A stretch of 34,685 nucleotides of DNA. Source: Gammaproteobacteria bacterium. Lineage in GTDB: Bacteria; Pseudomonadota; Gammaproteobacteria; Pseudomonadales; Pseudomonadaceae. Position numbers and translations under genes: made by a program. The stretch covers positions 1 through 34,685 of the forward strand of contig JAAXZZ010000020.1 of the NCBI GenBank assembly GCA_012719655.1, given 5' to 3'. Of the stretch, positions 8,692 through 19,809 are shown in pieces. Each line of letters starts with the position of its first letter. Positions within the stretch are counted from its first letter, which is position 1. The notes beneath the pieces are model-generated. The model saw only the letters and a list, made by a program, of their open reading frames with translations, was not told the origin of the DNA and searched no databases.

Positions 8692-9189
8692 ATGAGCTAT
8701 TTGGCAACTATAAAAAAAACATCTGCACTATTGGTTTTATTAGCAGCACTGAGCTCAATAAACGGCTGCTCAACATGGCTAACAGGCAACTTCCAAAAGC
8801 CAGACGTACAACTGGTGGATGTGGAATTGGTGCGTGCTAAATTACTCGAACAGCAATTTATTTTACATTTTCGAGTCGACAATCCAAACTCAAAAAGTTT
8901 ACCCATGCGCAGCATCAATTATCGCCTGTTACTCAATGACACCCCACTCGCTACGGGCAGCAATAACCAATGGCTCACCGTACCCGCTAATGGCCATGCC
9001 TATTTCAATATCCCTGTGCACACTAATCTGTGGCGGCATATGAAAGTTATAGTCCGCCTGTTAGAAAAGCCTGATCAGCCGATTCATTACGCACTGCATG
9101 CTGATGTAAAAACTGGACTTTTGTTTAGCAAAAAAATCAATATTGTCCGTCATGGTGATATCATTCCCGGCGACTATATTCGCGAGTAA
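8692..9189 (+). CDS. LEA type 2 family (LEA14/WHy-like) lipoprotein
   Basis: Lipobox-like LSSINGC near the N-terminus; [47 protein letters not shown] typical of LEA14/WHy proteins. Confidence 0.8.
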   Translation: MSYLATIKKTSALLVLLAALSSINGCSTWLTGNFQKPDVQLVDVELVRAKLLEQQFILHFRVDNPNSKSLPMRSINYRLLLNDTPLATGSNNQWLTVPANGHAYFNIPVHTNLWRHMKVIVRLLEKPDQPIHYALHADVKTGLLFSKKINIVRHGDIIPGDYIRE

Positions 9190-9194
9190 TTACT

Positions 9195-9398
9195 ATGTCC
9201 TCTACAGAACACGTTCACGGCCCTGACTGCCAACATGATGATCAGCAACACAGCCACGCACCGGCGCCACATGTGCACGGCCCACATTGCGGCCACGCCC
9301 ATCATGAACCGGTACGCAACCCACTCAAAGCCATTGGTCGTAATGACCCTTGCCCATGTGGCAGTGAGAAAAAATACAAAAAGTGCCACGGAGCTTAG
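9195..9398 (+). CDS. Small His-rich SEC-C motif protein
   Basis: [39 protein letters not shown]...[19 protein letters not shown]-terminal SEC-C motif and duplicated HVHGPxCxH. Confidence 0.85.
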   Translation: MSSTEHVHGPDCQHDDQQHSHAPAPHVHGPHCGHAHHEPVRNPLKAIGRNDPCPCGSEKKYKKCHGA

Positions 9399-9399
9399 T

Positions 9400-9849
9400 G
9401 TGCAAACTTTTGCGACGGGTTGGCTGCTTGCTGGTGCTGCTTGTATCCTCGGTTTAGCCGCTTATGCGGCTTTGCTGTGGCGTCGTGTTTGGCTCGCAAA
9501 ACAACAACGTGAGCAGCAATTAAGCGTACAAAAAAAACAGCGTCATGAAGATTTGCTGGTATTAGCCAATGGCTTTCTAAGTGGACAAATGCCTTGGGCA
9601 GAAGGCTGTATTCGTATCAAAGTCATCTTAGATCACTACGATGCTGAAATGAGCATGCACAGCGATTATCACGTCTTGCAAACAGTGTTTAGCGCCACCC
9701 AACACATACCTAGCCATGATGCTTGGCGCCAACTCAGCAGCGCTGAAAAGAAACCTTTTCAACAACTGCTGGCTGAACTTGAACTCAAACATAAGCAAGA
9801 GTCAATTCGCGCAGTACAGCAGCTGCTCACTTACTTGCAGGCGTCTTAG
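9400..9849 (+). CDS. DUF2489-like membrane-anchored conserved protein
   Basis: Probable GTG start at 9400 directly after the TAG of the SEC-C gene (longer ORF 9235-9849 overlaps the SEC-C frame); one N-terminal TM segment GWLLAGAACILGLAAYAALLWRRVW. Family assignment from recall. Confidence 0.7.
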   Translation: MQTFATGWLLAGAACILGLAAYAALLWRRVWLAKQQREQQLSVQKKQRHEDLLVLANGFLSGQMPWAEGCIRIKVILDHYDAEMSMHSDYHVLQTVFSATQHIPSHDAWRQLSSAEKKPFQQLLAELELKHKQESIRAVQQLLTYLQAS

Positions 9850-11399
9850 TCAGCGCTTTCAATATCAGCGTGAGTCAGCTCAAGTCGTGCGCGATCTTGC
9901 CACTGTTCGGCAATCTCTGTTTTCACAGCAACCCCTAACTGCTGAAAATCACTGACTTGCTTGATCAAGTTGCCACGACCGCTGACCAACTGATCACAGG
10001 CTTTACGATAGGCTTCTTGTGCACGCTCCAAGCTGCTACCAATGCCATCCATACTGCCAAGAAAGATGCGTAACTTGTCGTAAACCTTACTGGCTCGATC
10101 AGCCAACTCAGCGGTACTGCGACTTTGCTCCTCAAAGCGCCAGAGCTGGCGCACGATGGTGAGGCTGGCCAATAACGTACTTGGCGTAGCGATCAGAATG
10201 TTTTGTTCAATGGCGCGCTGTAACAAGCCTTCATCCGCCCTAACAGCATCTGCAAATGCCGATTCGATGGGCACAAACATCACCACCATATCGGGTGCAT
10301 TGACACCCGGCAGCGCAGCGTAATCGCGTTCAGCCAACTCCAACACACGCGCCGAAAACGCACTGACATGCTCGCGCAGCGCCTGCGCGCGCAAGTTATC
10401 ATCTTCTGCATTCACATAGCGCAGGTAGGCATTGAGCGAGACCTTTGCATCAATAATTAAATGCTTATTTTGTGGCAAGTAAATAATCGCATCGGGGCGT
10501 TTACGCCCTTCACCCGTGGTAAAGCTGACCTCGCGAGCAAAATCTACCCCAAGCTGCAAACCCGCCCGTTCTAAAACATTTTCAAGAATCAGCTCCCCCC
10601 AATTACCTTGGGCCTTCTTCTGCCCACGCAAAGCTGAACTCAACTCATGGGCCTCTTGAGTAATTTGCTGATTAAGCTCTTTTAACTGCAAGAGTTGTTG
10701 CTGCAAAGAGGCTTGTTGTTGCACATCTTTATGGTGAATGTCTTCAACTTTCTGACGAAAGCCTTCAATCTGTTCACGAAAAGGCTTGAGCATCGCTTCT
10801 AAAGACTGCTGGCTGGCTTGGGCGAGCGATTGGCCGCGCGCCTCAAAAATCTGCCCAGCTAACTGTTCAAACTCCAATTTTAATTGCTCACGACTGTCTT
10901 TAAGCAACTGCTGCTGCTCCAGTAAATGCTGCTCTTTTTGTGCAGAGAGCCCTCGCAGTGACACATGTTCTTGCTGCAATTCTTGATGCGCTTGCTGCAA
11001 TTCAAGATAGCTCGCCTGCTGCTCAGTCAAGGCTTTTTCGCGCAACAACTGTTGCTCTTTTAATTCTCGATAAGCGGCACGCGCCGCATCAGCAACACCG
11101 CGCGCTTGCAGCAGCTGCTCCTGCGCTGCCCGGTACTCAGCCTGCAATTGCTGGTAATCAGCTTCACGCCGCTGTAACTGCGCCTGCAGCTGATCTTGCT
11201 GACTACCCAGCACTTGCAAATCAATATCCTGCTCATGCAGTTGTTGCTGCGCACTCAAGCATGCCTCTTGACTGGCATTCAGTTGCTGCTGTAATTTCTG
11301 CCCGCGGATAAACTGCAGCACAGCCGCAGCCAAGACCATCACGCCAAGCACTAATGGCGCAGCATACTGGGTTAATTCCTGCTCTGTTAAACCAAGCAT
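9846..11399 (-). CDS. rmuC: DNA recombination protein RmuC
   Basis: N-terminal TM, long Gln-rich coiled coil, then GNWGELILENVLERAGL, RPDAIIYLPQNKHLIIDAKVSLNAYLRYV, MVVMFVPIESAFADAV, LIATPSTLLASLTIVRQLWRFE. Confidence 0.93.
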   Translation of the reverse strand: MLGLTEQELTQYAAPLVLGVMVLAAAVLQFIRGQKLQQQLNASQEACLSAQQQLHEQDIDLQVLGSQQDQLQAQLQRREADYQQLQAEYRAAQEQLLQARGVADAARAAYRELKEQQLLREKALTEQQASYLELQQAHQELQQEHVSLRGLSAQKEQHLLEQQQLLKDSREQLKLEFEQLAGQIFEARGQSLAQASQQSLEAMLKPFREQIEGFRQKVEDIHHKDVQQQASLQQQLLQLKELNQQITQEAHELSSALRGQKKAQGNWGELILENVLERAGLQLGVDFAREVSFTTGEGRKRPDAIIYLPQNKHLIIDAKVSLNAYLRYVNAEDDNLRAQALREHVSAFSARVLELAERDYAALPGVNAPDMVVMFVPIESAFADAVRADEGLLQRAIEQNILIATPSTLLASLTIVRQLWRFEEQSRSTAELADRASKVYDKLRIFLGSMDGIGSSLERAQEAYRKACDQLVSGRGNLIKQVSDFQQLGVAVKTEIAEQWQDRARLELTHADIESAD

Positions 11400-12169
11400 A
11401 GAGACTCGCTTACTGAATCAGCTGTTGCATCGATAGCGTCTGAGGCTTTGCGTGCGTCTTTAGCCACTTGCACAAAGCACAGCATCCACTGTGCAACAAC
11501 CTCACCATCGTGCCCATCCTGCAAACTATTACAGGCCGCCTGATATTGCTCAGGACAATAAATAGATTGACGGATGCGCAGTAACTGCCTGGAAAAATCA
11601 TGGGTAAACTCAGGATGCCCTTGAAAACATAAAACCTGTTGCCCGATGATAAAGGCAGCATTTTCGCAAAATTCACTCTGTGCTAATAAAGTTGCACCTG
11701 TCGGTAAAGCAGCCACTTGATCACGGTGACTGATTAACAGCTGAAACTCATCCACTGCCTCAGGCAACCACTGCGGTTTATAAGCCAAGCGGTAACGGTG
11801 CAGACCAATACCCCAACCTTTATTAGAACGCTGGGTATCACCACCGAGCACCAACGCTAGAATTTGATGACCAAAACAAACCCCCAACAACACATCGCCG
11901 CGCTGAAAACGCTCAAGCAAATAAGCCCGTAAAGCCACTATCCAAGGATCATTGGCAAAGGAGTCCGCTTTGCTACCGGTCACTAAATACGCGTCAAACG
12001 GCTCGCTGGCCGCAGGATACTCACCGCGCACCACATTAAACACTTGGCAGAAAACGTTTGTATCTTGACCGGCAAAGAGCTGCTTAAACATCTGGCCAAA
12101 GCCGATAAAGCGCTCTTGCATGGTCGGATGTAAATCATCCGACTCTAAAATACATATTCGTAAGGTCAT
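11387..12169 (-). CDS. Class I glutamine amidotransferase (GMP synthase GATase-like)
   Basis: LLGVCFGHQILALVLGG nucleophile elbow and QGHPEFTHDF motif; overlaps the rmuC start by 13 bp. Confidence 0.85.
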   Translation of the reverse strand: MTLRICILESDDLHPTMQERFIGFGQMFKQLFAGQDTNVFCQVFNVVRGEYPAASEPFDAYLVTGSKADSFANDPWIVALRAYLLERFQRGDVLLGVCFGHQILALVLGGDTQRSNKGWGIGLHRYRLAYKPQWLPEAVDEFQLLISHRDQVAALPTGATLLAQSEFCENAAFIIGQQVLCFQGHPEFTHDFSRQLLRIRQSIYCPEQYQAACNSLQDGHDGEVVAQWMLCFVQVAKDARKASDAIDATADSVSESLCLV

Positions 12170-12283
12170 CCACGCACCTCAAAACCACTGATCAAAAGCA
12201 CAGTATAGAGTACCTCAAGCACAGCCTGCAGGTCTAAATAGATTACAAGCTATTTAAAAACTGTTTGCGCTGCGCAAAACAAA

Positions 12284-12317
12284 AAAGCCGATTCAACTTT
12301 GCAGTCAAACCGGCTTT
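12284..12317 (-). terminator. Intrinsic terminator downstream of the DEAD-box helicase gene
   Basis: Minus strand AAAGCCGGTTTGAC..GTTGAATCGGCTTTTTTG: long stem (with wobbles) followed by a T tract. Confidence 0.75.
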
Positions 12318-12362
12318 ATGTGTGCGAGTACAGCTTAAGCAGTACTTAAGCGATGGCGCATC

Positions 12363-14084
12363 TTAGTCTTCACGATAGCGACGGAGCTTAAGCGCTTTAC
12401 CGCCGACACGGGTATCTTTCAACTTACCCAATAAACGCTCAAGACCTTCTTCGGGTAATTCCACCAAACTAAAGCTTTCGCGAATCTGAATTCGACCAAT
12501 CGCATCACGGGTTAAACCACCTTCATTGAGGATCGCACCAAGCAAGTTACGTGCAGCAATGCCATCACGGGTACCCAGTGCCGTACGGCAGCGCACTTTA
12601 CCTTCGCTCAGCGCTAATGGCTCACGACGCTCACGCGAACCACTATCACGACCGCCATCACGCGCTGGACGACTGCCACGCTCTGCGCGATCATCACGAC
12701 TACGTGGTGCCAGAACTGGCTGTTCACGCTCAACACCGGCCAGAGTAAAAGCTTGGCCCTCAGTGGTTTTTGCCAACAAAGCCAGGGCTAAATCTTCAAC
12801 ACTACAATTAAGCTCAGTGGTCAAATGCGCCAACAATTCAGGATTTTTATTCTCCTTGTCTTTAACGCGTGGCGCTAGATCCTGAGTCAAACGACGAATA
12901 CGCGCCTGCAGAATCACTTTAGCATCTGGCAGTGAAATCTCAGCCACTTTCTGCCCGGTGACACGCTCAATCACTTGCAGCATGCGGCGTTCACGCGGCG
13001 TCACCAGCAACAACGCACGACCATCACGACCGGCACGGCCCGTACGACCGATACGGTGCACATAAGACTCAGGGTCATACGGCATATCAATGTTAAACAC
13101 GTGAGTAATACGCGGTACATCTAGACCACGCGCTGCCACATCAGTGGCAATAACGATGTTTAAGCGGCCATCTTTTAATGAGTCAATCACGCGCTCACGT
13201 TGATTTTGTGCGATATCGCCATTGAGCGCTGCAACTTTATAACCTTTTGCTTCCAGTGCTGCTGCGATGTCCAACGTTGCTTGCTTGGTGCGCACGAAAC
13301 CAATCATGGCATCAAAGTCTTCAACTTCGAGCAAGCGCAGTACAGCGTTTATTTTTTGATCGGCATGCACCATCAGGTGAGCTTGCTCAATACGCGCAAC
13401 GGTTTGTGTTTTGCTGGCAATTTTAACGTGCTGTGGATTGCGCAGATGTTTTTCCGCAATACCACGAATCGATGCTGGCAAGGTGGCCGAGAACAATACA
13501 GTCTGGCGCTCATCAGGCATGGCATTGAAAATAACTTCTAAGTCATCCATAAAGCCGAGTTTTAACATCTCATCGGCTTCATCAAGAACTAGAAACTTAA
13601 CGGTAGACAGTAAGCCGCCATTACGGCTGAGGTGATCAACCAATCGACCTGGTGTTGCTACAATCACTTGCGCGCCATTACGAATAGCTTTCAGCTGTGG
13701 ACCCATCGGTGCACCACCGTAAATAGCGACAACGTTAACGCTGGGCATCTGCGCGGCAAAGCTTTCAAAAGCAGTCGCCACTTGCAGAGCCAATTCGCGC
13801 GTTGGTGCTAAGACCAACACTTGTGCTTCACGGCGTGATGCGTCAATGCGCGATAAAATAGGTAAGGCAAAAGCAGCCGTTTTACCGGTACCCGTTTGCG
13901 CCTGACCGATCATATCGTGGCCAGCCATAATCAACGGAATTGATTTAGTCTGAATGGGCGACGGCTCTTCATAGCCAACTGCGGTAATAGCAGCAAGAAC
14001 TGAAGGGTGTAGACCCAATGTAGAAAAATTAGTCATTTCTGCAGTTGTGCCAACGTCTAGGGTAGTGCTGATTTCTTGGGTCAT
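12363..14084 (-). CDS. deaD: DEAD/DEAH-box ATP-dependent RNA helicase (DeaD/CsdA-like)
   Basis: GQAQTGTGKTAAFALPIL, PTRELALQV, LDEADEML, SATLP, RGLDVPRITHVFN, YVHRIGRTGRAGR; C-terminal RNA-binding domain. Start at 14084 chosen because of the upstream GAGG. Confidence 0.9.
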   Translation of the reverse strand: MTQEISTTLDVGTTAEMTNFSTLGLHPSVLAAITAVGYEEPSPIQTKSIPLIMAGHDMIGQAQTGTGKTAAFALPILSRIDASRREAQVLVLAPTRELALQVATAFESFAAQMPSVNVVAIYGGAPMGPQLKAIRNGAQVIVATPGRLVDHLSRNGGLLSTVKFLVLDEADEMLKLGFMDDLEVIFNAMPDERQTVLFSATLPASIRGIAEKHLRNPQHVKIASKTQTVARIEQAHLMVHADQKINAVLRLLEVEDFDAMIGFVRTKQATLDIAAALEAKGYKVAALNGDIAQNQRERVIDSLKDGRLNIVIATDVAARGLDVPRITHVFNIDMPYDPESYVHRIGRTGRAGRDGRALLLVTPRERRMLQVIERVTGQKVAEISLPDAKVILQARIRRLTQDLAPRVKDKENKNPELLAHLTTELNCSVEDLALALLAKTTEGQAFTLAGVEREQPVLAPRSRDDRAERGSRPARDGGRDSGSRERREPLALSEGKVRCRTALGTRDGIAARNLLGAILNEGGLTRDAIGRIQIRESFSLVELPEEGLERLLGKLKDTRVGGKALKLRRYRED

Positions 14085-14293
14085 GGTATGCCTCATGTGC
14101 ATCCGCAAAGACCCATGAAAGCTGCACACGCCATGAAAGACCATAATGGTCGCCCTTTGGCAGCCTGTTTGTGAGTATTTGCGAGAACGCTGTTTAGAAA
14201 AAACGTCTAGGATAGTCCTGTACAGGACAAGCAGTCGAAGTTGCGCTTCGGGATATTGCAGTAACCTTAACGGGGCCAGTTAGGCCGGCGCGT

Positions 14294-14299
14294 ATTATA
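14294..14299 (-). promoter_or_regulatory. Putative -10 element (TATAAT) of the deaD promoter
   Basis: Perfect TATAAT on the minus strand with a weak -35 (AGTCAA/TAGTCA) about 17-18 nt upstream; implies a ~200-nt leader. Confidence 0.5.
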
Positions 14300-14339
14300 G
14301 GCCCTTTCAACTGATTTTGACTAGTACTTGTTAACTCAA

Positions 14340-15221
14340 TCAAATAGATAAAGTTAATTGGCTTTTAAAACTGCGCAAAATTCCGCTAAAGGGATCAATA
14401 AAACTGATTTGTTTGGCCAGTAATTGTAACGGCTTGGCATAATCCTCCTGCCCCGCCACCTTTTGCAGGTTTGGATACAGTGGATCGTTGATAATCGGCG
14501 CACCTAGAGCCGCCATATGCACACGCAACTGGTGTTTACGCCCTGTTACCGGATATAGACGATAGCGCCATACCTCGTCACGGCGCTCTGCGACTTCAAT
14601 CAAAGTATCACTATTGGCAAGGCCGGCGACTTCTTGCATGCGAAAAAACTGTGCCGCTGACTCCAAACGACTGCGATGCCGATATGGCCACTGCAGATCA
14701 GGCAAGGCCGGCGCCAACGCCTCATAACACTTAAACACTTTGCGCTCACGAAATAAACGCTGATAGGCATTGCGACTGCTAGGGTTTAACGAAAACAACA
14801 AAACGCCAGCAGTTAAACGGTCAAGGCGATGAATCGGCACAATGTCTGGATTGTCTAAACGTTTCATCAGACGGCGCAATACGGTTTCTTCGACATAGCG
14901 CCCGGCGGGCAGGGTCGCTAAAAAATGCGGTTTATCGACCGCCAGCAGGTGTTGATCTTGGTAGAGAATACGTTCGGTGAAGGGCACGCTTACTTCGTCA
15001 GGCACTTCGCGAAAATAGTACAGCAGCGCACCTGGCTGGTAGCTTGCAGTGGGCAGCACACAGCACTGCTGGGCATCGAGAACCTTGCCACTGAGCATAC
15101 GCTGGCGCCAAACATCTCGACCGATCGCCGCGAAACGCTCACTCAAAAAGTCCAAAATTAACGAGTACGGCTGATTCGGTAAGCGTACTTGGCTTGCGCC
15201 AAACAAATTAGAACGCCTCAT
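14340..15221 (-). CDS. RluA-family pseudouridine synthase
   Basis: IVPIHRLDRLTAGVLLFSLN (HRLDRxTxG active site), VFKCYEAL, YRLYPVTGRKHQLRVHMAALGAPIINDPLYP. Confidence 0.9.
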   Translation of the reverse strand: MRRSNLFGASQVRLPNQPYSLILDFLSERFAAIGRDVWRQRMLSGKVLDAQQCCVLPTASYQPGALLYYFREVPDEVSVPFTERILYQDQHLLAVDKPHFLATLPAGRYVEETVLRRLMKRLDNPDIVPIHRLDRLTAGVLLFSLNPSSRNAYQRLFRERKVFKCYEALAPALPDLQWPYRHRSRLESAAQFFRMQEVAGLANSDTLIEVAERRDEVWRYRLYPVTGRKHQLRVHMAALGAPIINDPLYPNLQKVAGQEDYAKPLQLLAKQISFIDPFSGILRSFKSQLTLSI

Positions 15222-15226
15222 GTAAA

Positions 15227-15475
15227 TTAATGCAGGGTATGCCCAGCGGCATTATTAGCATCGTTTTCATTCAGCGTTTCTTCTTCGGCTAGATGCCCTG
15301 CTGCCAATAATCCAGCATGAAACATTTCTTTAGCCACATCAATGTAACGTGCTTTCAAAAAATCACGGGCTTCACTTGAGAATGTCAGGGTGACTAACGC
15401 GCCATCCTCTTCTGAGCGGCGCAACACAATGCGACCGTCCGGTAACTCAACAATTTCCAAAAACGCACTGGACAT
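15227..15475 (-). CDS. Conserved small hypothetical protein
   Basis: MSSAFLEIVELPDGRIVLRRSEEDGALVTLTFSSEARDFLKARYIDVAKEMFHAGL; tightly packed and co-oriented with neighbours. Confidence 0.7.
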   Translation of the reverse strand: MSSAFLEIVELPDGRIVLRRSEEDGALVTLTFSSEARDFLKARYIDVAKEMFHAGLLAAGHLAEEETLNENDANNAAGHTLH

Positions 15476-15543
15476 AAACAACTCTTAACATTAAATAAAA
15501 AAGCACAAGGCCGCTCAGCGACCTTGCAGCCTACTTACATGAC

Positions 15544-18156
15544 TTATTTGTTTTTGCGCTTATCATCAACCAGCCATTTTTTGCCATCGTAAAATGCTTT
15601 CCAACCACTAGGCTTGCCGTCAATTTCTGATTGCACATATTGCTCTTTGGTTTTACGACTGTAACGAATCACCGCTGGCAGACCATCCGGGTCATGCTGA
15701 GGTGCGCTCAGCAAGTAATGGTATTTTGGATCGATTTCTGCCTTATGTGGAATCAACTCTGACACCAAGGGCGCACGGGTTTCACGCTTTTTCGGGAACT
15801 GACTGGCGGCTAAAAACAGACCGGAAGCTCCATCGCGCAACACATAGGTGTCATCAACATTGGCACACCGCAGTTCTGGCATCGGTACTGGATCCATTTT
15901 TGGCGGCGCCGCCTCACCACTGCGTAGCAGTTTGCGAGTGTTTTTACATTCAGTATTGGTGCAACCAAAATACTTACCAAAACGGCCCGTTTTCAACTGC
16001 ATCTCGCTGCCGCATTTATCACACTCAAGGCTCGGGCCTTCATAGCCCTTAATGCGGAACTGCCCTTCTTCAAGCTCAAAACCACTGCAATCTGGATTAT
16101 TACCACAGACATGCAATTTGTGGGTTTCATCAAGCAAGTAGGCATCCATTGCTGTACCACACTTCGTACAACGACGCTTATGTCGTAACAAAAACGACTC
16201 AGATTCACCTTCATCATCCGCGGCAATCTCATTGCCCGGTACTAGATTCATGGTTGACTTACAACGCTCTTTCGGTGGCAAGGTGTAGCCTGAGCAACCT
16301 AAAAACACACCCGTCGACGCCGTACGAATCATCATCGGACGGCCACACTCTTTGCAAGGGATGTCAGTCATGGTTGGTGTGTTTTCACGCATACCATTGT
16401 CTGTCGAATCCGCGGCTTCTAATTTTTTCTTAAAATCTTTATAGAACTCATCGAGCAACTGCTTCCACTGCAACTGGCCATGGGCAACACTATCAAGACG
16501 CTCTTCCATCTGCGCAGTAAAGCCATAATCCATAAGATTGGCAAAGCTTTCACCAAGACGCTCAGTGACAATATCGCCCATTTTCTCGGCATAAAAGCGA
16601 CGATTTTGTAGGGTCACATAGCCGCGCTCTTGAATCGTAGAAATAATCGCGGCATAGGTTGAAGGACGACCAATACCTTGCTTCTCTAACTCTTTTACCA
16701 GACTGGCTTCACTGTAACGCGCCGGCGGCTTAGTAAAGTGCTGTGAAGGGTCCAGTTTAACTAGGCTTAACTCATCGCCTTTATGCAGGTCCGGTAACAC
16801 CGCATCTTCACCGCTCTTGCCTTGCTGCGGCTGAACACGGGTGTAGCCATCAAACTTCAAGATACGCCCGCGAGCGCGCAACTCAAAACGATCCGCTTCC
16901 ACGGTCAACGTGGTGGCCATATATTCGGCTGCAGGCATTTGACAGGCAACAAACTGTCGCCAAATCAACTCATACAAACGCTCAGAGTCGCGTTCCATGC
17001 CTTTGAGCTGTGAGGTCTGGATACGTACATCGGAGGGGCGAATCGCTTCGTGCGCCTCTTGTGCACCTTCTTTACTGCTATAAAATACTGGCTTTTCTGG
17101 CAAGTACTTGGCACCAAATTCTTGATCAATAAAGCTGCGCACCATTTCAATCGCGTCGCTGGAAATATTGGTTGAGTCAGTACGCATGTAAGTAATGTAA
17201 CCCGCTTCATACAAGCGCTGCGCCAGCATCATGGTTTTCTTAACCCCAAACCCCAAACGGGTGCTGGCCGCTTGCTGTAAGGTTGAGGTGATATAAGGCG
17301 CACTAGGGCGACTAGAGGTCGGCTTGTCTTCGCGCTTAACTAAGGTATAACGCGCTTTTTCCAGCACAACTAAAGCTGTATCCGTTTGCTCTTTATTTAC
17401 CGGACGGAATGCTTGCCCTGCTTCACGCACCACTTCAAAACGGGTATCGGCATGTTTGGCATGTTGCAGATCAGCGTGCACCTGCCAGAACTCCTCGGGC
17501 ACAAAAGCGCGAATTTCTTTTTCACGCTCAACCACAAGCTTTACTGCGACAGACTGAACCCGTCCAGCAGAAAGACCTCTGGCAACTTTCTTCCATAACA
17601 GTGGTGACACCATAAAGCCAACCACACGATCTAAAAATCGGCGTGCTTGTTGAGCATTCACCTGATCAATATCGAGTGTACTGGGCTCAGCAAATGCACC
17701 TTTAATGGCTTTCTCAGTAATTTCGTTAAACACCACACGTTTATAACGGCTGTCATCACCACCTATGGCTTCGCGCAGGTGCCAAGCAATGGCTTCCCCT
17801 TCGCGGTCCAAGTCCGTAGCGAGATAGATGGTGTCTGCATCTTTTGCTAGACGGCGCAACTCTTCGATAACTTTTTCTTTACCAGGTAGAATTTCGTAAC
17901 GAGCCTTCCAGTCATTCTCAGGATCAATCCCCATTCGGGCGACTAAAGTACGCATGGCCTTTTCTTTAGGCGACAACGGCGCGACGTCCGCTGCTTTAGT
18001 GCGCTTAGCCGGCTCTTTACCGGCAGCGGCAGAACCACTGGTTGGTAAATCACGAATATGACCCACACTGGACTTCACCACATACTCATTACCTAAGTAT
18101 TTGTTAATGGTTTTAGCCTTAGCGGGGGACTCTACGATAACCAGCGATTTGCTCAT
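15544..18156 (-). CDS. topA: DNA topoisomerase I
   Basis: [50 protein letters not shown]-terminal zinc ribbons ([24 protein letters not shown]). Confidence 0.97.
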   Translation of the reverse strand: MSKSLVIVESPAKAKTINKYLGNEYVVKSSVGHIRDLPTSGSAAAGKEPAKRTKAADVAPLSPKEKAMRTLVARMGIDPENDWKARYEILPGKEKVIEELRRLAKDADTIYLATDLDREGEAIAWHLREAIGGDDSRYKRVVFNEITEKAIKGAFAEPSTLDIDQVNAQQARRFLDRVVGFMVSPLLWKKVARGLSAGRVQSVAVKLVVEREKEIRAFVPEEFWQVHADLQHAKHADTRFEVVREAGQAFRPVNKEQTDTALVVLEKARYTLVKREDKPTSSRPSAPYITSTLQQAASTRLGFGVKKTMMLAQRLYEAGYITYMRTDSTNISSDAIEMVRSFIDQEFGAKYLPEKPVFYSSKEGAQEAHEAIRPSDVRIQTSQLKGMERDSERLYELIWRQFVACQMPAAEYMATTLTVEADRFELRARGRILKFDGYTRVQPQQGKSGEDAVLPDLHKGDELSLVKLDPSQHFTKPPARYSEASLVKELEKQGIGRPSTYAAIISTIQERGYVTLQNRRFYAEKMGDIVTERLGESFANLMDYGFTAQMEERLDSVAHGQLQWKQLLDEFYKDFKKKLEAADSTDNGMRENTPTMTDIPCKECGRPMMIRTASTGVFLGCSGYTLPPKERCKSTMNLVPGNEIAADDEGESESFLLRHKRRCTKCGTAMDAYLLDETHKLHVCGNNPDCSGFELEEGQFRIKGYEGPSLECDKCGSEMQLKTGRFGKYFGCTNTECKNTRKLLRSGEAAPPKMDPVPMPELRCANVDDTYVLRDGASGLFLAASQFPKKRETRAPLVSELIPHKAEIDPKYHYLLSAPQHDPDGLPAVIRYSRKTKEQYVQSEIDGKPSGWKAFYDGKKWLVDDKRKNK

Positions 18157-18250
18157 TGCTCGGAATATTCCTGAAATAAATAAAGTGATACGCCTGCACT
18201 AGCACTGCCAATATCACAAAAAGATACGATAACTTCGATTACAGTGAGGC

Positions 18251-18280
18251 TATATATAGGTTGAAAGCGGCTTAGGTCAA
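18251..18280 (-). promoter_or_regulatory. Putative sigma70-type promoter of topA
   Basis: Minus strand TTGACC - 16/18 nt - TATATA, about 100 bp upstream of the topA ATG. Confidence 0.5.
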
Positions 18281-18305
18281 GTTTTTGCGCAAATTGATCA
18301 TGCTT

Positions 18306-18542
18306 TTATGATCGAACAAACAGGCTTTCTTCTCTTTGCAGTAAAACAAAACGGGGCTGTAAAACACCCTCAACAATGACCTGCTCGGTAAACATCGACA
18401 GCGGCCGTAGCCATAAGCCAAACTCACCATACAACGCTTGATAGACCACTAGAGACTCTTCTGTCTCTGAATGCTGAGCAACGCCTAACACGCGGTACTG
18501 CTCACCTTTATAATGTTGATAAAGCCCTGTTGCTATCGTCAC
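18306..18542 (-). CDS. DUF1653-like conserved protein
   Basis: GLYQHYKGEQYRVLGVAQHSETEESLVVYQALYGEFGLWLRPLSMFTEQV, typical of the short DUF1653 family. Confidence 0.85.
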   Translation of the reverse strand: MTIATGLYQHYKGEQYRVLGVAQHSETEESLVVYQALYGEFGLWLRPLSMFTEQVIVEGVLQPRFVLLQREESLFVRS

Positions 18543-18560
18543 TGCACTCTCCTAAACAAA

Positions 18561-18586
18561 AAAGCCGAGGCACTAGGCCCCGGCTC
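18561..18586 (-). terminator. Intrinsic terminator of fadBA
   Basis: Minus strand AGCCGGGGCCTAGTGCCTCGGCTTTTTTG: GC-rich stem followed by a T tract. Confidence 0.8.
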
Positions 18587-18603
18587 AAGTATTTAATTGG
18601 CGC

Positions 18604-19794
<1,191 letters not shown>

Positions 19795-19809
19795 CTAATC
19801 TGTCCGCGA

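Noticed and set aside
9235-9399. N-terminal extension of the DUF2489-like ORF from the ATG at 9235
   Set aside because: It lies out of frame inside the SEC-C gene; GTG at 9400 fits the preceding stop and the TM segment start better.
12526-12885. Long antisense ORFs opposite deaD, topA, fadB, metH and others
   Set aside because: Typical shadow ORFs opposite strongly conserved coding sequence; no family motifs recognised.
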